A DNA stretch of 33,195 nucleotides from the NCBI RefSeq assembly GCF_002198655.1, contig NZ_MWLN01000223.1, positions 1-33,195 of the forward strand, read 5' to 3'. The translations under genes were made by a program, and so were the position numbers. This DNA comes from Kineosporia sp. A_224. GTDB taxonomy: Bacteria > Actinomycetota > Actinomycetes > Actinomycetales > Kineosporiaceae. The notes beneath the pieces are model-generated. The model had not been told where the DNA came from. It saw nothing but the letters and a program-made list of their open reading frames with translations, and ran no database searches. How positions within the stretch are numbered: the stretch's first letter is position 1; each line of letters opens with the position of its first letter. Below are positions 1 to 8,358 of the stretch, in pieces.

Positions 1-366
1 ACCACCCCCACGACCCCCAACCACGCACCGCGCGCACGGGCGGACGCCTGGACGACGACGAAGGGCACCGCGGTCACGGCGGACGTCCTCGCCAACGACA
101 CCGACGCGGACGGCGACCCGCTCACCGTGACGTCCGCGGGGCGGGCCCGGAACGGCACCGTCGGCTGCACGCCGTCCGGCGCCTGCGCCTACGCACCACG
201 TCCGGGGTTCACCGGGACCGACGTGTTCACCTACACGGTCACCGACGGCCGGGGCGCGAGCCGGACGGCCGGCGTCGTCGTCACGGTCCAGGACCCGTCG
301 GCGACCTGCGTGTACGTCTGGTGGTGGCCGCCGAGCTGGGTCGGCTGCGTCCGACCCCGGCCGTGA
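1..366 (+). CDS. Ig/cadherin-like repeat protein, C-terminal fragment
   Basis: The frame is open from the first base of the window, so this is the 3' end of a longer gene. The 121 visible residues contain one beta-sandwich repeat of the bacterial Ig / cadherin-like type. It carries the VLANDTDADGDPLTV signature near residues 33-47 and ends in a FTYTVTDGRG strand, typical of tandem adhesin-like or secreted surface proteins. Asp-rich turns suggest calcium binding; this is inferred from the family. After the repeat comes a short tail with CVYVWWWPPSWVGC, a Trp-rich loop between two cysteines that could form a disulphide outside the cell. There is no LPXTG motif or C-terminal membrane helix, so anchoring by sortase is unlikely. 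The N-terminus and true size are unknown. Confidence 0.75.
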   Translation, partial: TTPTTPNHAPRARADAWTTTKGTAVTADVLANDTDADGDPLTVTSAGRARNGTVGCTPSGACAYAPRPGFTGTDVFTYTVTDGRGASRTAGVVVTVQDPSATCVYVWWWPPSWVGCVRPRP

Positions 367-391
367 GCCCGGCCGTGGGGCACGGGCTCAC
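363..391. terminator. Bidirectional hairpin between convergent genes
   Basis: GTGAGCCCG and CGGGCTCAC form a 9-bp perfect stem with an 11-nt loop. The hairpin overlaps the stop codon of the Ig-like gene on one side and the stop codon of the leftward bitopic membrane protein gene on the other. It is the only sequence between these convergent genes. There is no T-run, as is usual in GC-rich actinobacteria. Termination is inferred from position and fold. Confidence 0.55.
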
Positions 392-1257
392 TCGTCGCCG
401 GTGCGCCGCCGCAGCACGAGGAGGGCCCCGGCGAGCAGGACGACGATCCCGCCGACGGTGATCAGGAGGGTCCGGTTGCTCGTGCCGGACGCCGGGTCGG
501 TCGCCGGGTCACCCGCGGGGGCCGCGGCGTCGGCGGTCGGCTCGGGCGCCGCCACGGTCGCCTGGACGCCCTGGTCGAGGCGCACGAGCGCGATCGGGTC
601 GAGCGTGGAGAGCTGGGCGGCGTAGACCTCGGTGCCGACCTGGCGGGTGACAACCTGGTTCCAGGCCGCGCCGTCCCAGGTGCAGAGGACGACGGTCTGG
701 TTCGTCTGGCGCACCGCGCGCAGGTTGACGATGAAGGCCGCACCCGCGGCGAGCGGGACCTCGGCGCCGTCCTTGCCGTCCGCGAGGGCCGAGAGCTCGT
801 AGAGGTTGCTGACGATCGTGCCGCCGTCCCCGTACGGCTTCGGTGCTGCCTTCGGGGTCGCTACGAGGTCGATCGACGTCGTCTTCGCCGGCGCGGCGAA
901 CGCCCCCTCGGCGACGGAGAAGGCCACCTGCGGGCCCTGTTCGCTGCTGAACCCGCGCGACGCCTGGCTCACCGCGCCGCTGCTGCCGGGCGTGACCTGG
1001 ATCGTCGCCCGGGCCGGGGTCGCCGCGGCCGCGGCCTTCGACTCACCGGGCGGCGGGGTGACCCAGCGGTAGGGCTCGTCGGGGAAGCCGATGCCGTCGT
1101 AGAGCGGCGGCGCGTGCGGCGGCCGGACGGCGACCGTCGCGCCGAGCGCGAGCAGGGCCGCGACGAGCACGACCCAGCCGCGACGGCGGCCGCGGACCCG
1201 GCCTTCGGGCGACGGACGGGACGACGGTGCGGACGACGGCACGGTCGCGGCCGTCAC
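388..1257 (-). CDS. Bitopic membrane protein of unknown function
   Basis: This 289-residue protein starts at GTG 1257, whose TG lies inside the TGA of the upstream CPBP gene (GTGA overlap), so translation is probably coupled. A basic N-terminus (RGRRRG) precedes one helix near residues 28-44. A long extracytoplasmic part rich in Ala, Pro, Thr and Val follows, then a second helix near 262-282 ending in LRRRTGDE. It therefore probably spans the membrane twice with a large outer domain. The ectodomain begins with a PLYDGIGFPDEPYRW segment. I see no catalytic motif. It is the last gene of a three-gene unit with the protease and the polytopic membrane protein, so a shared envelope role, or being a protease substrate, is possible but unproven. 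Confidence 0.72.
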   Translation of the reverse strand: MTAATVPSSAPSSRPSPEGRVRGRRRGWVVLVAALLALGATVAVRPPHAPPLYDGIGFPDEPYRWVTPPPGESKAAAAATPARATIQVTPGSSGAVSQASRGFSSEQGPQVAFSVAEGAFAAPAKTTSIDLVATPKAAPKPYGDGGTIVSNLYELSALADGKDGAEVPLAAGAAFIVNLRAVRQTNQTVVLCTWDGAAWNQVVTRQVGTEVYAAQLSTLDPIALVRLDQGVQATVAAPEPTADAAAPAGDPATDPASGTSNRTLLITVGGIVVLLAGALLVLRRRTGDE

Positions 1258-1850
1258 CGCAGCCACCACCCGGCGAGGTCGGCGAGCGTGTGCGCCACCG
1301 CGGGACCGCCCCAGCCACCGGACACCATGCGCACCCCTCCGAGCAGCAGCCCGACCACGAGGTCGAGCACGAGAACGGACCAACCGTAGAGGGGCACGTG
1401 GAGCAGCCCGAACGCGACCGTCGTCACGCCGAGCGCGACCCACTCGCCCGCCCATCGGTCGAGCGCCGTCCAGAGCACGCCGCGCAGCAGCATCTCCTCG
1501 GTGACGGCCACCGCGGAGACGACGAGCGCCCACAGCGGGAAGTCGCGCGCGGGCAGCGCACCGCCGTCCGTCGTGAGGTGCACGACGAGCGGGACGACGC
1601 ACAGCGCGAGCGCGCCGAGCCCGCCGAGGGCGACCTGCCGGCGCCACGGCCCGGGCCGCAGCGCCTCGGCGCGGTCGGCGAGGACGACGACCGCGAGCAG
1701 GAGCACCGCGAACACCGCGCCCGCCCACACGCTGCGCACCCCGGCGTCGCCGGCGACCCCGAGCCGGACGGCGAGCGCACCGGCCAGCCCGGCGACGAGA
1801 GCGACGGCGCGCGCTCGCGGGGCGTGGACGGCGTCCAGGACGAGCGTCAC
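1254..1850 (-). CDS. CPBP family intramembrane metalloprotease
   Basis: The 198-residue protein is mostly hydrophobic, with about six membrane segments. It carries the CPBP (Rce1/abortive-infection type) signatures in order: EEMLLRG (the EExxxR motif), then FGLLH, then a late His in AHTLADLAGW. In the family the glutamates and histidines bind a catalytic zinc or activate water within the membrane. Bacterial members process or mature membrane-bound peptides and proteins, and some protect against bacteriocins. The start is GTG 1850, overlapping the TGA of the upstream gene; the stop overlaps the start of the downstream gene in the same way. The two overlaps indicate one transcript. The substrate is unknown; the co-encoded bitopic protein is a natural candidate by position only. 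Confidence 0.85.
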   Translation of the reverse strand: MTLVLDAVHAPRARAVALVAGLAGALAVRLGVAGDAGVRSVWAGAVFAVLLLAVVVLADRAEALRPGPWRRQVALGGLGALALCVVPLVVHLTTDGGALPARDFPLWALVVSAVAVTEEMLLRGVLWTALDRWAGEWVALGVTTVAFGLLHVPLYGWSVLVLDLVVGLLLGGVRMVSGGWGGPAVAHTLADLAGWWLR

Positions 1851-3226
1851 GCCGACCCGCCGGAGTGCTCGACGAGCGGCTGCGCGAGCAGCCACAGGCT
1901 GAGCATCGTGTAGCCGACCATCGCCGCGAGCCACGGCCACTCCGAGCGCCGGGCGAGCGCGACCGTGGAGGCCGCGCGCCCGAGGTGCCGGTGCGCGAGG
2001 ACGACCGCGACGACGTGCGCGACGACGATGACGACGATCTGCACGTACCAGACGACCGCCGTGGGCAGCAGCGCCGTCGAGACGACGTAGTCGTCGTTGA
2101 AGGGGTACGGCAGCGACAGCGGCCAAGTGTCCGAGCCGACCGGGTTGCCGAGCAGCGGGAGAAGCAGCTGGCCGTTGACGACGACGTACTGCAGGTAGTG
2201 CGCGAGCAGGTAGCCGTAGGCGATCGGCAGCAGCGAGGGCAGCAGCCCGGTGAACGCGGGCAGCGTCGTCGTGCCCCCGGAGGTCGACCCGTGCGCCCCG
2301 GCCCGGCCCGCGGCGACCGCGAACGCGCCGAAGACGCCGAGAGTGACGGCGGTGAGCACCGCGAACGTGCCGGTCGCGAACACCTCGTAGCCCGCGCTGC
2401 CCGGCGCGACCCCGGCGGGGAACGCAGCCGTGAACGTGCCCCACTGCGGCGTCGAGAGCAGGCCGTCGAACGAGACCGACACGAGCAGGAGCAGGACCGC
2501 GACGACCCGGCTCGCGGACGCCTCGAACGGCACGTCGAGCCCGCCCGCGAACCCGCGCCGGCCGCCCGCCCGGAACCGCCACCAGCCGAGGCGCCCCCAC
2601 GTCGCGAAGAGCACGGTGAACATCTCGCCGCGGCCGTTCCACGCGTCGGCACCGAAGACGATCCCGCCGACGGCGCAGACGAGCGCGTAGACGACGAGCC
2701 CGGTCGCCGTGACCCGGGGGAGCGTCGCCGTCGCGTTGAGCACGAGCTCGCCGACGACGACGACGAAGTAGACGCCGGCCGCGAGCCACCAGCCGAGCGC
2801 GGGCGGCCACGGCAGGGGCGCCGTCCGGTTGAGCACCGCCTTGCGCACCCGCGCGCTGCCGGCGGCGCGGGCGATCGCCGCGAACGGGTTGACCGGGCCG
2901 GTGAAGTCCCCGACGGCACCGACGGCGAGCGGCAGCGCGACCCAGACGACGAGCCAGAAGAAGACCGGCAGCAGGTTCTCCGAGACCTCCTGGCTGCCGA
3001 GCAGCCCGCCGAGCACGAGCAGCGCGAGCACGACGACCGACAGCGCAGGCAGCACCCGGCCCCCGGACGGCGGCACGACGACGTCGGCGCGCACCGTGTC
3101 GTCCGGGGCCACCTCGCGCCGGTACACGAGCGCGAACGACAGCAGGACGACGAGTGCGCCGCCGAGGACGAACAGGCTGAGCGGGACCGGGCTGTCGTAC
3201 CTCTCCCCGAAGGCATGCGCGAGCAC
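1847..3226 (-). CDS. Polytopic integral membrane protein (fenitrothion-hydrolase-like family?)
   Basis: The 459-residue protein has about ten to twelve predicted transmembrane helices separated by short loops. The first helix is near residues 15-35 (VPLSLFVLGGALVVLLSFAL). Loop features include DFTGPVNPF, NGRGEMF and LPYPFNDDY. Its overall pattern recalls actinobacterial membrane proteins often annotated as fenitrothion hydrolase-like; I recall this from memory and hold it weakly. No hydrolase motif is evident. GTG 3226 is the chosen start because the frame becomes protein-like only from there and the next gene on the other strand begins 35 bases away. It heads the coupled unit with the CPBP protease. 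The very short divergent gap means its promoter must be compact or overlap that of pxpA. Confidence 0.8.
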   Translation of the reverse strand: MLAHAFGERYDSPVPLSLFVLGGALVVLLSFALVYRREVAPDDTVRADVVVPPSGGRVLPALSVVVLALLVLGGLLGSQEVSENLLPVFFWLVVWVALPLAVGAVGDFTGPVNPFAAIARAAGSARVRKAVLNRTAPLPWPPALGWWLAAGVYFVVVVGELVLNATATLPRVTATGLVVYALVCAVGGIVFGADAWNGRGEMFTVLFATWGRLGWWRFRAGGRRGFAGGLDVPFEASASRVVAVLLLLVSVSFDGLLSTPQWGTFTAAFPAGVAPGSAGYEVFATGTFAVLTAVTLGVFGAFAVAAGRAGAHGSTSGGTTTLPAFTGLLPSLLPIAYGYLLAHYLQYVVVNGQLLLPLLGNPVGSDTWPLSLPYPFNDDYVVSTALLPTAVVWYVQIVVIVVAHVVAVVLAHRHLGRAASTVALARRSEWPWLAAMVGYTMLSLWLLAQPLVEHSGGSA

Positions 3227-3260
3227 CCTGCGACGGTAACGGCAGCGGCACACTGTCGGG

Positions 3261-4049
3261 GTGCGCATCGATCTCAACGCCGACGTCGGGGAGTCCTTCG
3301 GCCGCTGGACCCTCGGCGACGACGACGCCCTGCTCGAGGTCGTGACCAGCGCGAACGTGGCCTGCGGGTTCCACGCGGGTGACCCGGCGACGCTGCGCCG
3401 CACGTGCGCGACGGCCGCCCGGCACGGCGTGGCGCTCGGCGCCCAGGTCTCCTACCGCGACCTCGCCGGGTTCGGCCGCCGGTTCGTGGACGTCGCACCC
3501 GCCGACCTGCGCGACGACGTCGCGTACCAGGTCGGCGGGCTCGCGGCGCTCGCGGCGGCGGCCGGCGTGCCGCTGGCCTACGTCAAGCCGCACGGTGCGC
3601 TCTACAACGCGGTCGTGCACCACGAGGCGCAGGCCGCCGCGGTCGTCGAGGCCGTCGCGGAGCTGTCCGCCGGCCCGCTCGCCCGGGCCTGGGGCGGGCC
3701 GCTCGCCGTCCTCGGGCTGCCCGGCTCGGCGCTGCTGCGGCACGCCGCGGACGCCGGCCTCCGGGTCGTCGCCGAGGCCTTCGCCGACCGCGGCTACACG
3801 CCCGCCGGCACCCTCGTGCCGCGCGCGGAGCCGGGAGCCCTCGTCACCGACCCCGCCGAGGTCGCCGCGCGCGCCGTCCGGATGGCCGTCGACCACGAGG
3901 TCGTCGCCGTCGACGGGTCGGTCGTCGCCGTCGACCCCGGCTCGCTGTGCGTGCACGGCGACTCCCCGGACGCCGTCGGGCTGGCCCGCGCGGTCCGGAC
4001 GGCGCTCGCGGCGGCCGGGGTCGACGTCCGGTCGTTCGCCACGCCCTGA
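3261..4049 (+). CDS. pxpA: 5-oxoprolinase subunit A (LamB/YcsF family)
   Basis: The 262-residue protein matches the LamB/YcsF family over its full length. Hallmarks are [12 protein letters not shown] at the N-terminus, [13 protein letters not shown] near residue 30, VKPHGALYN near 110, EAFADRGY near 173 and LCVHGD near 231. With PxpB and PxpC it forms the prokaryotic ATP-dependent 5-oxoprolinase, which opens pyroglutamate to glutamate in the cytoplasm and clears a damage product of glutamine. The start is GTG 3261. pxpB and pxpC follow on the same strand with one acetyltransferase gene between, so the whole complex is encoded here. Confidence 0.93.
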   Translation: MRIDLNADVGESFGRWTLGDDDALLEVVTSANVACGFHAGDPATLRRTCATAARHGVALGAQVSYRDLAGFGRRFVDVAPADLRDDVAYQVGGLAALAAAAGVPLAYVKPHGALYNAVVHHEAQAAAVVEAVAELSAGPLARAWGGPLAVLGLPGSALLRHAADAGLRVVAEAFADRGYTPAGTLVPRAEPGALVTDPAEVAARAVRMAVDHEVVAVDGSVVAVDPGSLCVHGDSPDAVGLARAVRTALAAAGVDVRSFATP

Positions 4050-4073
4050 CCGGTCCGGCGGGATACTGGCGCG

Positions 4074-4640
4074 ATGGGCACCTGGCCGGAGGACGGCATC
4101 GCACGTGACGGCGTCCGGCTGCGCCGCTGGCGCGCCGAGGACGCCGAGCAGCGGTTCGCGATCCACGACGCGGAGTCCCTGCGCTGGTCGCCGCCGATGG
4201 GCCCGCGCGACCTGGACGCCCAGCGCGCGCGGATCGAGAAGGCGCTCGCCGTCGAGCCCGGGTCGGAGCCGCTCAGCCTCGCCGTCGTCGACGACGCCGA
4301 CCCGGCCCGGGTGCTCGGGGACATCGACGTCCGGCCCGGCCCGCCGCCGCCGTTCTCGGTCCGCGACATCGGCTACGCCGTCCTGCCCGCCGCCCGCGGC
4401 CGCGGGGTCGGCAGCACGGCGCTGCGGCTGCACACCGAGTGGCTGCTCGACCCGGACGGCGGCGACGTCCTGCGCGTCCAGCTCGACCACGCCGTCGAGC
4501 ACGTGGCGTCCTGCCGGACGGCGCTGCGGGCCGGCTTCGGGATCGAGGGCCGGCGGGGCCGGTTCCTCCCGCTGCAGGAGAACCCGGACGCCCCGGTCGT
4601 GCACCACGACGTCTGCCTGCACGGCCGGGTCCGCGACTGA
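4074..4640 (+). CDS. GNAT family N-acetyltransferase
   Basis: The 188-residue protein has the RimJ/RimL-like acetyltransferase layout. It opens with an N-terminal strand (DGVRLRRWRAEDAE), has a central YAVLPAARGRGVGSTALRL segment (residues about 101-121) that supplies the acetyl-CoA pyrophosphate loop (R/QxxGxG/A type, here RGRGVG), and a later asparagine-poor helix before FGIEGRRGRF. RimJ/RimL-like enzymes acetylate protein N-termini, amino acids or small molecules; the substrate here cannot be read from sequence. It sits between pxpA and pxpB, 24 bases after the former and 40 before the latter, and is probably co-transcribed. That position suggests, without proof, a link to amino-acid or glutamyl/pyroglutamyl metabolism. 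Confidence 0.85.
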   Translation: MGTWPEDGIARDGVRLRRWRAEDAEQRFAIHDAESLRWSPPMGPRDLDAQRARIEKALAVEPGSEPLSLAVVDDADPARVLGDIDVRPGPPPPFSVRDIGYAVLPAARGRGVGSTALRLHTEWLLDPDGGDVLRVQLDHAVEHVASCRTALRAGFGIEGRRGRFLPLQENPDAPVVHHDVCLHGRVRD

Positions 4641-4680
4641 CCGGCACCTGGGGACGGCCCCGGCCCGGCACGATGGCCCC

Positions 4681-5316
4681 GTGACCGACCGGCGGCTCCA
4701 CGCGTGCGGCGACGTCGGCGTGCTCGTCGACGCCGACCCGGACGACGTCCTGCCGCTGCACGCCGGGCTGCACCGCTCGTGGACGGCGGGCGGCGCACCG
4801 GACGGCGTCCTCGACCTCGTCCCGGCCGAGCGCTCGCTGCTCGTCGTCCTCGACCCCGCCCGCACCGACGTCGCCCGGGTGGCCGCGTGGGTGCGCGGCA
4901 CACCGTCCGAGCCGGTCGACGACGCGCACGTCGCCGAGGTGACCGTCGACGTCCGCTACGACGGCGAGGACCTCGACGCCGTCGCCGGGCACGCGGGCCT
5001 GACCGCGGCCGAGGTCGTCGCCGCGCACACGGCGGGCCCGTGGCGGGTCGCGTTCACCGGGTTCGCCCCCGGCTTCGGGTACCTCGTCGGCGGCGACCCC
5101 CGGCTCGCCGTCCCGCGCCTGGACACCCCGCGGGTCCGGGTCCCGGCCGGCGCCGTCGCGCTCGCCGGCCGCTACTGCGGCATCTACCCCCGGCCGTCGC
5201 CCGGCGGCTGGCGGATCATCGGCTCCACCGACGCCGTCCTCTGGGACGTCGACCGCGACCCGCCCGCGCTGCTGCAGCCGGGCCTGCGGGTGCGCTTCCG
5301 GGCGGTCGGCCCGTGA
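4681..5316 (+). CDS. pxpB: 5-oxoprolinase subunit B (KipI-like)
   Basis: The 211-residue protein is a KipI/PxpB family member. The diagnostic block is FTGFAPGFGYL near residues 125-135, followed by PRLDTPRVRVPAGAVA, then YCGIYPRPSPGGWRIIG. It pairs with PxpC in an allophanate-hydrolase-like complex and with PxpA performs ATP-dependent 5-oxoproline hydrolysis. In Bacillus the homologue was first described as a histidine-kinase inhibitor (KipI). GTG 4681 is the start, giving the usual length. Its TGA overlaps the GTG of pxpC, so the two subunits are translationally coupled, which fits a stoichiometric complex. Confidence 0.93.
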   Translation: MTDRRLHACGDVGVLVDADPDDVLPLHAGLHRSWTAGGAPDGVLDLVPAERSLLVVLDPARTDVARVAAWVRGTPSEPVDDAHVAEVTVDVRYDGEDLDAVAGHAGLTAAEVVAAHTAGPWRVAFTGFAPGFGYLVGGDPRLAVPRLDTPRVRVPAGAVALAGRYCGIYPRPSPGGWRIIGSTDAVLWDVDRDPPALLQPGLRVRFRAVGP

Positions 5317-6227
5317 GCGCGGCCGGCCGGCCGATGCTCGACGTCGTCCGCGCCGGGCCCTCGACGACGGTGCAGGACCTCGGCCGGCCCGGGCTCGCGC
5401 ACCTCGGCGTCACCCGGTCCGGCGCCGCCGACCGCCGCGCGCTGCGGCTCGCCAACCGGCTCGTCGGCAACCCCGAGGGTGCGGCCGGGCTCGAGGTCAC
5501 GCTCGGCGGGTTCGCCGTCCGGGCCTCGGCCGACGTCGAGGTCGCGGTGACCGGGGCCGGCTGCCCGGTCGACGTCGACGGCCGCCCGGTCGGCCGGAAC
5601 GCCGTCGTCCACGTCCGGGCCGGGCAGGTCCTCACCCTCGGGACGGCGACCGCCGGGCTGCGCTGCTACCTCGCGGTCCGCGGCGGGGTCGCCGTCCCGC
5701 CGGTGCTCGGGTCGCGGTCCCGGGACACCCTCGCGGGGCTCGGACCCGAGGGCCTGCGGGACGGCGACCGGCTCCCGGTGGGTCCGCCGCCGCCCGGGCC
5801 GCCGATCGTCGACCTCGCACCCGTCACGGACCCCCCGAGCGGTGAGGTCGTGCTCGACGCCGTCCTCGGGCCGCGGGACGACCTGCTGCCGGCGGCCCTC
5901 CTTGACCGCTTGTGGGCGGTCCGGTGGTCGGTCGACCCGGCGAGCGACCGGGTCGGGGTGCGGCTCACGCTGCCGCACGACGACGTGCAGCAGGGGCCGG
6001 GCCCCGCTGCACAGGCGGGTGCAGGTTCGGTCCCGAGCGAGGGCATGGTGCGCGGTGCCGTGCAGGTCCCGCCGTCCGGGCTGCCGGTGATCTTCCTCGC
6101 CGACCACCCCGTGACGGGCGGGTACCCGGTCGCCGCGGTGCTCACCGACGCGTCCGCGGACACCGCCGCACAACTACGCCCGGGGCAGCCGGTGCGCCTG
6201 GTCCTGCGGCCCGCTGCCATCCGGTGA
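5313..6227 (+). CDS. pxpC: 5-oxoprolinase subunit C (KipA-like, biotin-dependent carboxylase fold)
   Basis: This 304-residue protein has the KipA/PxpC landmarks. These are a VVRAGPSTTVQDLGRPG opening, GVTRSGAADRRALRLANRLV near residues 33-52, and IFLADHPVTGGYPV near 255-268. It is the partner of PxpB in the oxoprolinase complex. The start is GTG 5313 in a GTGA overlap with pxpB. A low-complexity insert, QQGPGPAAQAGAG, lies just before the conserved VQVPPSG segment and differs from the usual spacing. The last 54 bases overlap tail-to-tail with the 3' end of the leftward gene that follows. Confidence 0.92.
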   Translation: MSAAGRPMLDVVRAGPSTTVQDLGRPGLAHLGVTRSGAADRRALRLANRLVGNPEGAAGLEVTLGGFAVRASADVEVAVTGAGCPVDVDGRPVGRNAVVHVRAGQVLTLGTATAGLRCYLAVRGGVAVPPVLGSRSRDTLAGLGPEGLRDGDRLPVGPPPPGPPIVDLAPVTDPPSGEVVLDAVLGPRDDLLPAALLDRLWAVRWSVDPASDRVGVRLTLPHDDVQQGPGPAAQAGAGSVPSEGMVRGAVQVPPSGLPVIFLADHPVTGGYPVAAVLTDASADTAAQLRPGQPVRLVLRPAAIR

Positions 6228-7265
6228 CGGCGGCTTCCAGCGCAGCTTCGGACGACCCCCGTCGAGCACGACCTGCTCCGTGACGACCTCGCCGGTGAAC
6301 GTGTTGCGCACCCCGAGCTCGACGCCGTCCGGGATCTCGCGGACCCGCGCCGGCAGGATGTGCTCCTCGTCCCATCGGTCCTTCCAATCGGCCGCACGGC
6401 TGCGGAGCGCGGCCAGACTCATCGGTTGCCGGGTCTCCTCGTCCTGGTCGTAAGGGCGCCGGCAGACGTCCTCCTCCGCCTGCCGGGCTAGCTCGCCCGG
6501 CAGGTGGGACGCCTCGACGGCGGCCTCGAAGAGCGGCTCGGGGACGGTGTCCGTCGGAACGTCCACCCGCTGCGGCGCGTAGGTGAACCGGATCTCGGAC
6601 CGGCCGGTGCCCTCGGAGACGGACTCCCAACGGGTGATGCGCCCGGCGGGGTCGACCGTCCACGTCGCCCGCGTCCCGATGCTCGCCCAGGTGATCGTGT
6701 AGAGAACTCCGCCGTCCGGCTGCCGCTCGGTGGCCGTGGACGTGGGCTCCGTCTGGTCCGGTCGCTCCGGGAGGACGTCGTGCAGATACAGGTCGTCGAT
6801 CCCGTCGCCCGGTGCCTGCCACCGGACCGATGTCGCCGGGGAGACGGTCCAGACATCCGGGCCGCGTCCCAGCAGAGTCCGCGCCGGGCCGGCGTCCGGG
6901 TCGAACGTGTACGCCGCGGTCGGGGTCGTCACCACCCGCCACCCGGTCGAGGACTCCGTGCGCAGCCGCCCGTCCGCAGCGTCGTAGCGCGACACGTCGT
7001 CCGTCGCCTCGTCCCGTTCCTCGGTGCGCACGGCGAGCAGGCCGCCCCTCGCGGCCGCCTTGGACGTCCCGATCGCTGTGAGCACCAGGGCCGGCAGTGG
7101 CCGCGTCCGGGCCGCCGAAGGGCCCGCCGCCGTCTCCGGCGACCCCCGCCCCGGCAGCAGCGCCGACGCGCCGGCGGCGATGAGCACCACCGCGGCGGCC
7201 GCCGCCGGGAGCTGCCACCGCCGGCGCGGTCGGCTGGTCCTTTGCTCCGCCACGGCGTCCCCCAT
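6174..7265 (-). CDS. Membrane-anchored protein, possible LolA-like fold
   Basis: From ATG 7265 the protein is 363 residues. It has a basic cytoplasmic stretch (RTSRPRRR), a single signal-anchor helix near residues 18-37, and an extracytoplasmic domain rich in beta strands and Trp/Tyr. Phrases such as RTEERDE, YDAADGRLRTE, TAAYTFDPDAG and WTVDPAGRITRWE are reminiscent of LolA/LppX-like lipid-binding folds or of actinobacterial CU044_5270-type proteins; this is a suggestion only. An upstream ATG at 7310 would add 15 residues; 7265 is preferred because GGTCCGGGG sits at ribosome-binding distance. The gene is monocistronic, and its tail overlaps the pxpC tail on the opposite strand by 54 bases, so the two transcripts are antisense there. 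Confidence 0.75.
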   Translation of the reverse strand: MGDAVAEQRTSRPRRRWQLPAAAAAVVLIAAGASALLPGRGSPETAAGPSAARTRPLPALVLTAIGTSKAAARGGLLAVRTEERDEATDDVSRYDAADGRLRTESSTGWRVVTTPTAAYTFDPDAGPARTLLGRGPDVWTVSPATSVRWQAPGDGIDDLYLHDVLPERPDQTEPTSTATERQPDGGVLYTITWASIGTRATWTVDPAGRITRWESVSEGTGRSEIRFTYAPQRVDVPTDTVPEPLFEAAVEASHLPGELARQAEEDVCRRPYDQDEETRQPMSLAALRSRAADWKDRWDEEHILPARVREIPDGVELGVRNTFTGEVVTEQVVLDGGRPKLRWKPPSPDGSGPQDQAHRLPRA

Positions 7266-7363
7266 CGACGAACCCCGGACCGCACGCTCCGGCTGAACGA
7301 TCCTAGGCATGCGGCCCGGGCCGGCCGCCGGTTCCGTTGTGTCCGGCTGCGTACAGTGCGACC

Positions 7364-7567
7364 ATGATCTACATCCTCGGGCTCGGGGTCGTCGCCGTGC
7401 TGCTCGGCGCCGCGGTCCTCGTCCGGGCCGCCGGGCGGCGGGGCGCCGGGACCCGTTCACGGGCCGAGACGGTGATCTCCTTCGTTGTCGGTGCGCTCGT
7501 CGTCCTCGCAGGTGCCGTCCTCGTCGTCCTCGGCACGATCGGGGTCGGGCTCGGGTCGGGGGACTGA
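7364..7567 (+). CDS. Small two-helix membrane protein
   Basis: The 67-residue protein consists of two hydrophobic helices (about residues 2-20 and 40-62) joined by a basic loop, RAAGRRGAGTRSRAE. Both ends lie on the same side of the membrane, and the loop charge predicts that it is cytoplasmic. The ATG at 7364 follows a 5' region divergent from the preceding leftward gene. No family is recognised. It could be a regulator or scaffold, but nothing nearby says which. Confidence 0.55.
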   Translation: MIYILGLGVVAVLLGAAVLVRAAGRRGAGTRSRAETVISFVVGALVVLAGAVLVVLGTIGVGLGSGD

Positions 7568-7796
7568 CCCGAGCGGCCGTGCACCACGACGCGCGACCCC
7601 TGCTCAGCGCAGGACGGCCCTGCCCTTCACGAGCACCAACCGACCGGCGACCGTCCGGCCGGAGAACGGTTGGACGGCTGGGTGAGAACCGCGCACGCCG
7701 CTACGACGAGCGGACGACGGTCCGCTGTGCGCCGTCGTCGGCCCGATCGGGGTCGGGGCGGTGCGGCGCTCCCGGGGCCGGCGATAGCGTGCCCAC

Positions 7797-8336
7797 GTGC
7801 GCGACTTCTTCGGCGAGGACCTGTTCGGCGGTACGCCCGGCGTCGTCTTCGGCGGGTTCGCCGCGGTGATCGGCGTCGGCATGCTCCTCGTCGGCTCGAC
7901 CCTGGTCCGCCGGATGCGTCAGGCGCGCGTCGTCCGGGCCCGCGCCCTGCCGGTCCGTGCGGTCGTCGTCGGCTCGCGCACGGCGGTCGAGCGGGACATG
8001 GACGGCGACCGGCGGTCCGTCGTCCGCACGACCGTGCGCTTCGAGGACCGTCGCGAGGTGACGCACGAGGTCGAGGTCCCGCTCGCGAACGCCTTCCGCG
8101 GGCAGGCCCCGGGCAGCGAGGTCGACGTCCTCTACGACCCGGAGGCGCCGACCACGGTGCTGCTGCCGTCGGGCGGCAACGAGATCGTCGTCGGGGCGGC
8201 CGGCGGCTTCTTCGCCGTCCTGGGGGTCGGGGTGCTCGTCGTGGCCGCGCTCGTGCTGTCGGTGGCGCTCGGGCTCGGCGGGGGCGACGACGTCCCCGGC
8301 GACGTCGAACTGCCCGGCGTCGTCGACGCCCCGTAG
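7797..8336 (+). CDS. DUF3592 domain membrane protein
   Basis: The 179-residue protein has one helix near residues 14-36, a cytoplasmic or extracytoplasmic beta-rich domain, and a second helical hairpin near 128-157. The middle segment holds a TTVRFEDRREVTHEVEV strand pair followed by GQAPGSEVDVLYDPEAPTTV. That G..V.V.YDP..P pattern is typical of DUF3592. The family's function is unknown. The start is GTG 7797. A 229-base gap without a convincing gene precedes it. Confidence 0.75.
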   Translation: MRDFFGEDLFGGTPGVVFGGFAAVIGVGMLLVGSTLVRRMRQARVVRARALPVRAVVVGSRTAVERDMDGDRRSVVRTTVRFEDRREVTHEVEVPLANAFRGQAPGSEVDVLYDPEAPTTVLLPSGGNEIVVGAAGGFFAVLGVGVLVVAALVLSVALGLGGGDDVPGDVELPGVVDAP

Positions 8337-8358
8337 GCCCTCGGGCCGTCGACCGGAC

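Noticed and set aside
7604-7700. Minus-strand text resembling the 3' end of an amidohydrolase gene (GRLVLVKGRAVLR)
   Set aside because: Only about 20 residues fit, there is no upstream continuation in any frame, and chance similarity is likely.
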